Position numbers and translations under genes: made by a program. The notes below the pieces were generated by a model, which ran no database searches, had not been told where the DNA came from, and saw only the letters and a list, made by a program, of their open reading frames with translations. From Albula goreensis (Eukaryota; Chordata; Actinopteri; Albuliformes; Albulidae), in NCBI GenBank assembly GCA_022829145.1, contig CM040743.1:5534646-5598645 (forward strand): a DNA stretch of 64,000 bases. Direction: 5' to 3'. Shown piece after piece: positions 26,301 through 36,780 of this stretch. Within the stretch, counting starts at the first letter, position 1, and each line of letters starts with the position of its first letter.

Positions 26301-27964
26301 TTTCAGTTCACTGGAGGACTTCCTGGCCTGCCCCCCTGCCACCCCCCCCTCCCTCCTCCACACCCCCACAGCAGGAGAGTGATTGGAGAGGCGTGCCTTG
26401 TTTGTCAAGGTAACGAGGTGAAGGTGAGGTAATTCGCAAAGTATACGATTTGTCACCTCGGGGTACTGAAGGGGGGTGCGCCCAGAGTCCAAAAACACAC
26501 CTGAAACTGATTAGTAGGAAAGCCTTGGGCAAACATAGCTGGTGGGGAAGGGCACGGTGGATCTTCAGGAGTCAGGGGGCTTGGGGGGCGGTTTGGGGGT
26601 GAGTGGGGTTGGTATGGAGTGTCTTCTCAGCTGTATAGCATGGACTGTCTGTAGGTTAACACAGTGGCTTTTGGTTGCAGTCTTTTAAAGTAACGCAGTG
26701 TCTTTTTACATTGTTTTTTGGGGTGTGTCCTTCCGCTTCGCAGACACAATAGTATGTATGTACCTTTTCTCATTCCATGATTTTTAAAAAGCACCAGAAG
26801 GAGAAATGCACGCTTGTATTGAAATGTGCGTACTAGCAGTCAGAAAACAGTCAAATCCAATTCTGCTGGAAAAAAAATTAGTACATCTAAAAAATACATT
26901 GCGTTATGGGTCACAAGTATTAAAGTCTAGTACTGCTGAACAAATTTCATGAATATCTCTGAAAACCATATTATGAACTAAATCATTTACTGCCTCTGGA
27001 CCCTGAAAACACTCTGAATGTTGTTTTGGTTTCAGCTACATTTTTCAGTCCATAACCTGCAAGTTTGCTTGGACGTATCTAAAATTATTGGTTACACACT
27101 GGATGTGCAAAAACGCATCAAATTCCTGCGGAGCTTAAGGATGGCGTCTTCGTGGCTGTTCCCGAAATCAAAGGTAAACACACGGTTTGCTTCACGAGTG
27201 GGCCTATCTCTTATCTGGGGCAATAAATCAGACTTAATTGCATTAGGACCCACCCCAATACACATGAAGTTTCCAGATTGAAACAGCCTCCATCACCCCC
27301 GCCCCCCACACCCCCACCCAAAAAAAAGAGTCACATTCCAACACTTCCATGAACTGAATTTCCCAGTTTTCTCACATATTAGACCAAGTTGAACTTGATG
27401 TGGATATAAATCACTTATTCTTGGAGCCTACACAGACTCAGTCCCGGGGGGAAAGATAGAAAATCAGCATATATAACAGGGGTGGAAGGGAAATTTGATA
27501 CACTTCAGTACTTTCATACTATTTTTCACAATGTATCATGATACCTTATTTTGTGACATTTTTTATTTGCATTTTTGTAAAAACTTAAATAAAATTCCCA
27601 ATAATTGTAAAAATACATTTCTAAATTCAATTGAGTAATATGTGCAATGGATCTTGACAGACTTTTAGTCTTCAGGTGAATGCACTGTTTGTAGTAATCA
27701 CATGACAATAAAACCTTTTTTGCAGCACTTTATGGTAATATGTTGTAGTATTGAATCACAGTTCTTAAGAGAATTAAAGTACTCATAGAATCATTTCACT
27801 ATCATAGTTTTTCTATGCATTGTGAAAAAATCTGTTGTTACAGTGAATTACAGTCATTTAGTGAACTATTATCCAGAGTGTCTTACAAACCTGGAGAACA
27901 TAAGTACATTCACCTTCTTAATGAGAACAATAGATACATGATTATTACACAAGATATACAATAT
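23386..27964. other. Intergenic DNA
   Basis: No gene recognised. It contains a possible splice-bounded open segment at 27037-27173. Otherwise it is AT-rich with short homopolymers. Confidence 0.45.
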
Positions 27965-28110
27965 GATTACAGATACATTTCTCTCTGAGGTATTTTGTAC
28001 TTTGAACAAAATACAACTAGTTTATGTTAATACACTAGTATGCCCATCCCTGACTAAAATTCAAATGTTGAGTGTTTAGGTTAGTTTGCAGGTGACACAG
28101 GGGTACAAAC
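27965..28110 (+). repeat. Dispersed repeat copy (partner at 60.3 kb)
   Basis: Shares, in the same orientation, a CAGATACATTTCTCT-like start, GAGGTATTTTGT, ACAAAATACA, TGCCCATCCCTGACTAAAAT and ACACAGGGGTA with 60297-60440. Confidence 0.5.
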
Positions 28111-30400
28111 CATAAAAATGACAAATAGGACAGAAATAGATATTACATGAACTCAAAAACAGATCTCTCTATTTTAGATAGTAACAGATAGTTTTCCAAA
28201 TGATACTTGGTTATACAGAGACAACTATCAATCGAGATAACACTTGCCCACAAAACAGTATATCAAAAACAGTCATCTATCCTGAAAAGGGCATTTTGGT
28301 TCCAGTAGCTCTTGGCTATGAGATTGATCTCTTGAGAATGAACGGGCAAAAATTACAGTTCAGTTTCAGCACAAATTCATTTACAGTTCATCAGATAAGT
28401 TGGATTGAATCACTAAATAAACTTTCCCCATTGTGTATAACAATCACAAAGCATTGGAAAATTTGTTTATAGTAAAAATTTCCGCCAATAGAATTTTCTT
28501 GCCTTTCTCTCTAAGTTTATTAAAAGTGGTTCACTGATGGCTAGACTAAACGGTAAACAAACCAGGATCGGCCCTAGAACTTAATATGATTTCCCTAACC
28601 CAAGGACTGTCCATAATATTCCTCCCATGCTTTAAAACATTTTAGCCAGATGCATTAGTTAAACTATTATGTGTCACAAAGAGACTCGTCTGTGACATTA
28701 TCCAGTAATGAAGATGAGCCGTCACGAGGATGCATATGGTTCAAAACTGAGATTCTCTTTCATAGGGAGGTCATAGAATCACCCCCTGCAGTCTGGACAC
28801 GTCGAATGGGGAATTGAAAATGAAGTTTTACACGGATTCGGTAATTCTGTTGGTGGCCTTTTAAATTTGGAATGCGGGGGCCGCGCGAAACCCAACCCTC
28901 GCTATCACTGTTACAAAAAAAAAAGACTCTTCGACAGTTGGTGGCTGGAATTGAGATATATCTGTATGTTAATCAATACGGGTCCCCGGCCTCCGATAGA
29001 CAAAAATCTGTGAAACCGATGCTGATTCTCATCTGCTGCCATTATACTTGCCCAGGGCTAAGAGACGGGACACCTGTTGCTAGGTTTTTCCACCTGTGGT
29101 TAGTGACTTGTTTTAAGAGCGGGAAAAGCCCCATTGAAAGCTACCCCCCAAAAAACTGAGGGCCCCCACTGTAACGGTGTAACTGAATTATGAGGAAAAA
29201 TGTGTCATTTTGTGAGAAGTGTTTAGACTGAATATATCTTTTAGCAGACTTTGGCACTAAGGGGCACAAACGTTGGCTGGGAGGGAAAGTAAGGAATCTC
29301 TACCTTCTTTGGTTTTGCAAAAAATATATATATAATAATACAAGGGCGCAATTTCTTCTGTTTCATTGTTATTTTCATTGCTAAAGTCTGGGATTTTTTA
29401 CTCAGCAAATGTGGTAACATTGTAAGGGTAGTTTAAGGTGTTTTCAGCAGACATACAACTTGGGGTTTTACAGGAAATGAAACTGACAAAACAATGTCTT
29501 ATTTATCTCCTTAAAAATAGGTCTGGTCTAGCCAATGTTGCCTAGAATGCATTAGGGGAAGGACGCAATGCAAATGTGTCTGTTTGCTAACTATCAGCGC
29601 TGTCTCTGTGGCCAAATATTTTAAGAGGACAGGGAGGGGGGTCTTCAACCCCCTTACACACTGCTTGTCCACGGCATTACGGCAATTACAGTCGCTGCGT
29701 GAATCCTATACAGGCGTTAAACGAAACATCACCACATGAATTTAGACATAAACATCCCATTATATGTTGAACACAACCCCCCAAGACGTCTTAACAAACG
29801 CAAATTAACCTATCGAACCTGGGTTATTTGTGATAAGACTTGGTTTATTACATACAGTAGCCAGTTATCAAAATACTGCGTGAAATAACGTAGCCTATTC
29901 TTGCCTACAATTTAAACATACGAAATATTAGTTTTGCTCAATTTGGTTGCATAGTCGTTTTAGAGTGGGTGATTTTATGAAGATTATTCGATGTACATAG
30001 CGATTGAGATGTTTTGCTTCGATTAATACAATGTTTCACTGTTCAGTGTGATTGGATGTAAATCTTAAAGCTTTATTATTTAGGATGCTGTTTCAAATTT
30101 TCGAGATATGGTGAGTGTGTTCGGGTGAAATTGAGCTCTTTGTTCACTTACATTTTTAAAAAAAGTCGATTCAGATTTAAAATAATGAATGACTGTTTTG
30201 TCTGGGATGTGTGTTTGTATGCCACAAAAGAAACAACAGAAATAAATCAATTAAAGATTAGCACATTAGTGCCAAGCAAACAAGTCTAACAAACAAGCTA
30301 AACTCCCTGAGAGGCACTTGATTGACTTAGGCTTGTACTCCGCCCCTGCCGTTCAGCGATTAGACAATCGAGTAAGGGGGAGTGATTTCACCGCCTTCCG
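28111..30400. other. fzd8 upstream region
   Basis: No gene recognised. It includes the candidate conserved block at 28690-29160 and AT-rich DNA up to the TATA-like box. Confidence 0.45.
28690..29160. promoter_or_regulatory. Candidate conserved block upstream of fzd8
   Basis: Repeat-free DNA 1.2-1.7 kb before the predicted fzd8 start site, with CCAGTAATGAAGATGAG, a CpG patch near 28878 and paired CACCTGT/CACCTGTGG E-box words near 29070-29100. Texture-based inference. Confidence 0.25.
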
Positions 30401-30408
30401 TATAAATA
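30401..30408 (+). promoter_or_regulatory. Candidate TATA box of fzd8
   Basis: The sequence TATAAATA lies about 400 bases before the fzd8 start codon, with a GC-box-like CCGCCCC about 60 bases upstream. Initiation would fall near 30430 and give a leader of about 370 bases. This is a motif-based inference; no transcript evidence is visible. Confidence 0.45.
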
Positions 30409-30458
30409 TTCAAAGCAACATTCCTCACCAGCATTCAGAAGGAAGTCGGACTGTGGAC

Positions 30459-30764
30459 ATGCGAGTGTGGAGAACGGCAGAGGCGACAAACTTGACATCT
30501 CTGTGTATTTGTAATCGAATGGACGCTGGTGAAAGCGCAGGGTTTAGAGGGCTCACAGCACTGCGCGAGGAAAGTAGTCGGCGCTCCGACTCCTCAGCCA
30601 TTTTGACTAGACGTCTGAAAGCCAGACTAATATTTTTACTCAGAAGCTCTGCACGAGTATACGCGGATTGCCAAGTGGTTGCAAATCCGTGGGAAAGGCG
30701 AGATGGTTTCGTTATTCTGGATCTGATTGGACTGATTTTTTTTTCTGTTACTGGAGAAACTTAG
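30459..30764 (+). other. Upstream ORF in the predicted fzd8 leader (101 codons)
   Basis: An ATG at 30459 opens 101 codons ending in TAG at 30762-30764, 39 bases before the fzd8 ATG and in the same reading frame. The peptide is rich in Arg and Ser with a hydrophobic end, and I do not recognise it. If transcription starts near 30430, this would be the first AUG met by scanning ribosomes and could dampen fzd8 translation. It could equally be chance open frame in GC-richer leader DNA. Confidence 0.35.
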
Positions 30765-30803
30765 CCTTTGTTTCATCAAGAGAGTGAGAGGCAGCGTCAA
30801 AGG

Positions 30804-32540
30804 ATGGCGTGCTACCTGTTGGGAATATACCTGTTTATTGCTCTCGCTAGTATGCGGAGGTCGAGCTGCACCACTGCTAAGGAGCTAACGTGTCAGGAGA
30901 TATCAGTACCTTTGTGCAAAGGAATCGGCTACAACTACACCTACATGCCGAACCAGTTCAATCACGACACGCAGGACGAGGCTGGCTTGGAAGTGCACCA
31001 GTTCTGGCCTCTTGTGGAAATCCAGTGCTCTCCGGACCTGAAGTTTTTCCTCTGCAGCATGTACACTCCGATATGCTTGGAGGACTACAAGAAACCGCTG
31101 CCACCGTGCCGGAGCGTCTGCGAGCGCGCGAGAGCGGGTTGCGCGCCCCTGATGAGGCAATACGGCTTCCCCTGGCCAGACAGGATGAGATGCGACCTCC
31201 TGCCCGTGCAAGGGAACCCGGACACGCTCTGCATGGACTACAACAGAACTGACTTAACCACCGTCTCGCCGGTCTTGTCCAAACCGACGAATTACCCGGC
31301 TAAACCGTTCAACCCCAATAAGAACAAGAATGGACACAGCCGACCCAGACTCAAGCCTCCGATGTCCGCCTGCGAACCGGGATGCCAGTGCCGCTCGCCT
31401 ATGGTGCAGGTTAACAGCGACCGTCACCCGCTCTACAACAGAGTGAAAACAGGACATATCCCGAACTGCGCAATGCCGTGCCACAACCCCTACTTTACCC
31501 AGGACGAGAGGACGTTCACGGCATTCTGGATAGGACTGTGGTCAGTGCTGTGTTTCGTGTCCACTTTCGCCACGGTTGCAACTTTCCTGATAGACATGGA
31601 TAGATTCAAGTACCCCGAGAGGCCGATAATCTTTCTCTCTGCTTGTTATATGTTTGTTTCGGTGGGATACATTGTGAGACTCATCGCCGGACACGAAAAG
31701 GTGGCCTGTAGCCGGGAGTATGAGCATATTCATTATGAAACGACTGGTCCCGCTCTCTGCACAGTCGTGTTCCTGCTTATTTATTTTTTTGGCATGGCCA
31801 GCTCTATCTGGTGGGTGATATTGTCCCTGACCTGGTTCCTCGCGGCAGGGATGAAATGGGGCAACGAGGCCATCGCAAGTTATTCGCAATATTTTCACCT
31901 GGCTGCCTGGCTAATCCCGAGCATGAAATCCATCGCTGTTTTGGCACTTAGTTCAGTCGACGGTGACACTGTGGCTGGAATCTGCTACGTTGGCAATCAG
32001 AATTTGGACAATCTGAGAGGCTTCGTGCTAGCCCCTCTGGTAATATATTTGTTTATCGGAACTATGTTCCTTTTAGCGGGATTCGTGTCATTATTCAGGA
32101 TCCGAAGTGTTATCAAACAAGGGGGAACCAAAACAGACAAACTAGAGAAACTAATGATCAGGATTGGGATTTTTACCGTCCTTTATACTGTACCTGCAAC
32201 CATTATAGTCGCCTGCTATTTCTATGAGCAGCACAACAGACAGAGCTGGGAAATTGCCCACAATTGCTCCTGTTTGTTGGAGCAGGACTCGCACAAACCG
32301 GATTACGCCGTCTTCATGCTGAAGTACTTCATGTGTCTTCTGGTGGGCATCACGTCAGGCGTGTGGATTTGGTCCGGGAAGACTCTAGAGTCCTGGAGAA
32401 CTTTCTGCACGCGGTGTTGCTGGGGTAGCAAAGCCACGAGCGGGTCGATGTACAGCGACGTTAGCACGGGACTGACGTGGAGGTCGGGCACGGGGAGTTC
32501 GGTCTCTTACCCAAAGCAGATGCCATTGTCGCGGGTTTGA
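30804..32540 (+). CDS. fzd8: Frizzled-8 Wnt receptor (single exon, 578 aa)
   Basis: Seven-pass Frizzled receptor that binds Wnt at the cell surface with LRP5/6 and signals through Dishevelled. A signal peptide covers about residues 1-25. The cysteine-rich Wnt-binding domain follows with all ten cysteines (30, 38, 75, 84, 91, 102, 106, 113, 130, 143) and N-glycosylation sites at N44 and N147. Next come a short linker, a second Cys cluster (CEPGCQC), seven membrane segments, the Dishevelled-binding motif KTLESW at 526-531 and a tail ending PLSRV, a PDZ-ligand-like end. The match to mammalian FZD8 is near identity through the CRD and membrane core. It is shorter than human FZD8 (about 694 aa) because the Gly/Pro-rich expansions of the linker, second loop and tail are absent. 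I chose the ATG at 30804 because it has A at -3 and G at +4 and is followed directly by the signal peptide; the frame opens earlier, but only with a TTG. No break is seen. Whether it is the a or b fish paralogue is undecided. Confidence 0.97.
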   Translation: MACYLLGIYLFIALASMRRSSCTTAKELTCQEISVPLCKGIGYNYTYMPNQFNHDTQDEAGLEVHQFWPLVEIQCSPDLKFFLCSMYTPICLEDYKKPLPPCRSVCERARAGCAPLMRQYGFPWPDRMRCDLLPVQGNPDTLCMDYNRTDLTTVSPVLSKPTNYPAKPFNPNKNKNGHSRPRLKPPMSACEPGCQCRSPMVQVNSDRHPLYNRVKTGHIPNCAMPCHNPYFTQDERTFTAFWIGLWSVLCFVSTFATVATFLIDMDRFKYPERPIIFLSACYMFVSVGYIVRLIAGHEKVACSREYEHIHYETTGPALCTVVFLLIYFFGMASSIWWVILSLTWFLAAGMKWGNEAIASYSQYFHLAAWLIPSMKSIAVLALSSVDGDTVAGICYVGNQNLDNLRGFVLAPLVIYLFIGTMFLLAGFVSLFRIRSVIKQGGTKTDKLEKLMIRIGIFTVLYTVPATIIVACYFYEQHNRQSWEIAHNCSCLLEQDSHKPDYAVFMLKYFMCLLVGITSGVWIWSGKTLESWRTFCTRCCWGSKATSGSMYSDVSTGLTWRSGTGSSVSYPKQMPLSRV

Positions 32541-33055
32541 AAAGGAGAATGGACCGCTAATTGTTATGGGATTGTCTTATCAGTGTCTTGTCATTTGCAT
32601 GTTAATGACCCCCTAATGATTCCTATTAGGCAGAAGCATTGACGCCAGTGAAAAATGTTGTACCCATTAACACTGCTAAAACCTTGCTTTATATATATGC
32701 ACATGACTTACAGTGGATGATGGTTTGGCATTAAGGGCAATGCCCCTTTCATTTCAAGCAAGGATGCGTTTATTGCATTAAATGTTGACATTCAAGCTGG
32801 CAACTCATTTTCCATTGCCGCAGCATTGGGCTCCTGAGTTTAAATTGACTGCATTCACACTATCAAAGATTATCTGAAATAAGCCTTAATGTCTTATACG
32901 GGTTTTTAAATTGCAAAATGTATTTATATAATTGTGTACAAACGTGTAAATTGTTTATAAAATTTTATACAAGATTGTAAATTTGTGTAAAAAAAAAAAG
33001 CTTTGTGATAGAAAATATTTTTATTTTGACAATAAAATAAATTTTGGTGAATGTT
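32541..33055 (+). other. Predicted fzd8 3' UTR
   Basis: AT-rich non-coding sequence runs from the fzd8 stop to just after the overlapping poly(A) signals. It contains long T/A runs and TGTAAAT-like words of the sort bound by 3' UTR regulators. The boundary is inferred from the signals only. Confidence 0.5.
33031..33041 (+). terminator. Overlapping poly(A) signals of fzd8
   Basis: Two overlapping AATAAA hexamers start at 33031 and 33036, about 490 bases after the fzd8 stop codon, at the end of an AT-rich 3' UTR with repeated TGTAAAT-like words (near 32945 and 32976). They are the first AATAAA signals I see after the stop, and cleavage near 33055 is plausible. Confidence 0.6.
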
Positions 33056-33779
33056 CACACATGCTGCTTCCTAATTTTTGGCCAGTAGCAATACTGAATA
33101 GTAACCTGTTCACTCGAGTTTTAAACGCTTGTAACACTTGCCTGTGTGAGAAATCACAAAAGGAGGACCTCCATAGCGAAAAGGGGCACATATTTCGGTT
33201 GTTTAAAGTTGAATAACTTTTTGTCATCATGGAACTGGCAACCTGCTTGTCCGGTGGCGTGGTGATTGATGTCCTAAGGGCCAAGTGAATAGTGCTAATC
33301 TATGGGGAGTTCGGAGGTTCTCTTTATTTCGGAAACTTTGATCTTTCTTTTCAGTAACATGGAAAGATGACGTGCAGGACGATTTCTTTCAAGAATCCAA
33401 GGTTTTTCTTTTTGTCGGCCCAATTTGCCACTGTGGTGCTTTCAAATTGGTTGAATGAAAGGATGTGGGTAAGGGGGGGGGGGGCTTCGCATGTTTTGTT
33501 GGTGACAAACTTGTAGCAATTTTGTGAACGTCGGATAACGAGCACGGCCTGTTTAAGGAGGATTCTGTGTTTTGTTTGAATGGAGGTTGCCGTCCAGGGT
33601 AATGGCGGGGGCAATATTGAATTAGCCATAGAAACCCTACAGGTGGTCCCTTCCTTTAATAAGCCTTTTGTAAGGGGAGTGTATAAAAGAAGTTGTCTTT
33701 GTTAAACTATTATTTAAACTTAGGAACACCTTCCATATGTGTGTATGAGTGTGTTTTTTTTTCCAACGTGCTGGATATG

Positions 33780-34060
33780 TAAGGAATAACACACTTCCGT
33801 GCGCGTAACGTAAGCTCCTCAGCCGTTTCCCTGGCTTGCCGTTGCCTTCCTAATTTGAAATATGCGTTATTTCCCTGACTCTTCCCATCGCGCGACGTCG
33901 GCTACTGAGGGAGTAATTGGAAGGGTGGCCTCTGCGCTGTCAAACGAGGCCCTAGGCCTGATTATCAAGATGTCAGTCTAGAGGGAGCTGTCTGTTATCC
34001 TGCCTAATGGCTAAGGGTAATTACCCACCCAGTGTGTGGTCGACTACCTAAATCCCACTT
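33780..34060. promoter_or_regulatory. Candidate conserved block downstream of fzd8
   Basis: Repeat-free and balanced in base content, with CCTAATTTGAAATATGCG, GGAGTAATTGGAAG and GGCTAAGGGTAATTACCC. It starts 0.7 kb beyond the fzd8 poly(A) signals. Confidence 0.3.
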
Positions 34061-36529
34061 TTTGCTAGTCTAAAATGTGCTGAAGCTACCCAATTAGTCA
34101 ATTTCTTAGCCCAAATGCAGAGGGAGGATGCGTTTAGAGCTGACAACGGTCCCATCTGCGTTCACATTATTAACAGTAAAACCAGGCAAAGTACAGGCCA
34201 GTGGCAATCCTGAGTGTCTTTGCGGGTATGTGAGTTCTGCGCTAGCTGGCTTTAAAGAGCACTGGTTGCCCAAACTTGTTAAATGTGCAGCTACAACAGT
34301 TTGAACAACCGTATAATGAACTGACACCTGTTTGCTGTGGCTGTCTGATCTGAAAAGAAACAAATTGACAAAGGCAGTAACTCTGGTATGATTATGCTGC
34401 ACTTAGAAAAAAGGACTGTGAAACTATGGCCCAGTAGATGTTTGGTAGTACTAACTGAACACTGTCGGTTTGAGCAGAAGTTTTTTTTTTACATTGGGTG
34501 AGGTCCTTTTAACAGAAACTGTAAGAATACACTGTAAGATAACAGATCAGTCCCAAACAGTAGCATCCTATGACCACTTTTTGATTTTATACCAATGAGG
34601 ATTACAATGAAGTCTGTTTATGCACACTTTTTTGTACGCGGACAACTCAGGTGGTGCCACATAGGAGCAAAAGCAGTGCAGTCTGTGAGGGCTAGGTTTG
34701 GCGCACTGAGAGCGGCAGTGCTGTCTGACATAAACTGTCACTGCATTTAGGTACAACACAGACTCTGTCTCATTTGGTAACATAAGTGATGTGAATATCT
34801 TTCAATCATCTGCAAAGCTTAAACGAATAACCTTGAATGTTAATGAAATCAGAGTATATCAGCAGAACACAAGTTTTGGAAGTTTTTGACGTGCAAACTT
34901 GAGAATCACTTTTTTTTGGTAAATTGCACTGTACTACACAACGGCTCAAAAATGAACCTCAAATATCACAAAATATAACTTTATAAGAATTTTTTTTCTT
35001 CATTTTTATTCAGGTTCAGCCTCAGGGCACATATTAGTTTTAATAATTTCATGGAATGGGCTTTGGTTTCCCATTGATTTAAAGGTTATTCAAATAAAAC
35101 TCCTCTTGATTTTTTAAAAAGTGTTCATAATTTAGCTCCCAGCAACAAGACTATCCATTTAAATTTCATTATGAATGCCCACAGCCATAAATCTAGTGTT
35201 TGCCGATTTCATTATAGAGGCATAGCAAGAAAAAAAAAACACTTTCCAAACACACTGGTGTGGTCAAGTGGAGTGAATTAGCCAATGGAATAAATCCATA
35301 CCCACCGCTGGTTAATGAGGGAGTCCACTGAGGAATGGCTACAGGCCTTAATTTTGCTTCTGGTTCTGTTGTCTCTCTTTTCAATAATGTGCATCTTGGT
35401 CTGAAAATGTGGCCTCAAATATACCCTTGACCTGCCCACCTGACTGCCAGTTACAAGGACTGTTACAACAGAGATGTAATTGCATTCTCTGTATTCATTT
35501 TGCCCTTGATTTTATTATGTATATATACCCTGTTTCACAACAGTAGGGCCACTCTGTGCTTTTCTGAAATGAAATGACATGCTACAGGTCTCTCGAGTTT
35601 TGCATGCTTATGTTTTTGTGTATATAGCCTGTATTGGTGACTTGTTGAAATGTCATTTTAAATTGAAGCAGTGCACTCATCCTCTCCACCCTTGGGTTTT
35701 TCGTCACAGAGAGCTGAAATTTAATTTGAAATATAGATTAATTATGCGCCATATTAACATTCACATACTTATTCGTTGCCTGGAGGTAGCCCAGAGGAAG
35801 GCTTTTGAGTGTTATAGGCAAATTGAATTCTTAACGATTACGTACCTATACTGCCACCTTGAGGTGATATAAATTCTGCACCACACAATGGTTAGAGTGG
35901 TACATCCGTGTGTACCTCGTTTCTTTTCGATATCTTAAACTTCTCGAGATAAGCCAAAATGTTTCGCTATGAATGCATATTTTTTTAAAACAATGTCACG
36001 TGTGTACTTATAAAAATATTAAAAACCCATTCATAAACATGACAAATGTTAGTCATTTACTCCACTTTTCCAAAAAGGGCATGCATTTACTAAAATAATT
36101 TGTTTTTCACTGTCTCACTTAAACCAATGGTCAAAGAAAATTTTCAGGAACAATTATTTTACAAAATATGTTGTCTACATAATCTACTTGTTGGATGCAC
36201 CTTTTCATCTTTTAACAACAAAATTTGCATATGCTTTATAGTGAATGTTGATAACATTCACATTATATCCTGTTGATAACCAGAAAAAGATTTAAAGAAA
36301 AAAATAAGAAACTCAAAGAACAGTGGGACCAAGACGGAGAAGCGTTTACACTGGTTCTTGAACCATTCTCAGATTAGTGGGTTACTGGTAACCCATGGTG
36401 TCATGACAACTCATTCTTTGATCACTATGGGCTGTGGAGAGTTTGGGGTGGACAGTTAACCAGCTGTGGAGGACCCCAGGTTGATGGTTGTTAGGGGTGA
36501 CCATGATGTCATAAAGGTAGGTTCTGAAG
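34061..36529. other. fzd8-gjd4 intergenic DNA, left part
   Basis: AT-rich with no gene or repeat I can name. Confidence 0.45.
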
Positions 36530-36780
36530 TAGTGTGTGACACAACACGGTCACTTTGAAGTTGGTTCTGGCTGTTTCTGGCAGCCAGTGGAATTTTTTAA
36601 GGGCATCCATGTGAACTGTAGAGGGGGCTGGGGGATGCGGAGGGAGTAGAATTCTGGATGGTTTGGGAGTCTGAGGAGCACTCTGGCACTGAGTCCAGAT
36701 TACAGTGCATTATGGGAGTCTAAACGGAAGGTGATGAATGCATGAATGGGTTTCTTGGCATTGGGCTTGCCTAGCGAAAG
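36530..36780 (-). mobile_element. LINE relic, reverse-transcriptase fragment
   Basis: On the minus strand one frame encodes IHAFITFRLDSHNAL, a decayed form of the HAFITSRLDYCN motif common in fish LINE reverse transcriptases. About 150 bases further on, a frame encodes FHWLPETARTNFK, matching the usual HWLPV-R-RI-FK motif. Stops and shifts between them show that it is dead. Confidence 0.7.

Noticed and set aside
30318..30764. 148-codon frame directly upstream of fzd8
   Set aside because: The first 47 codons begin with TTG and lie partly before the predicted transcription start; only the ATG-initiated part is kept, as a uORF.
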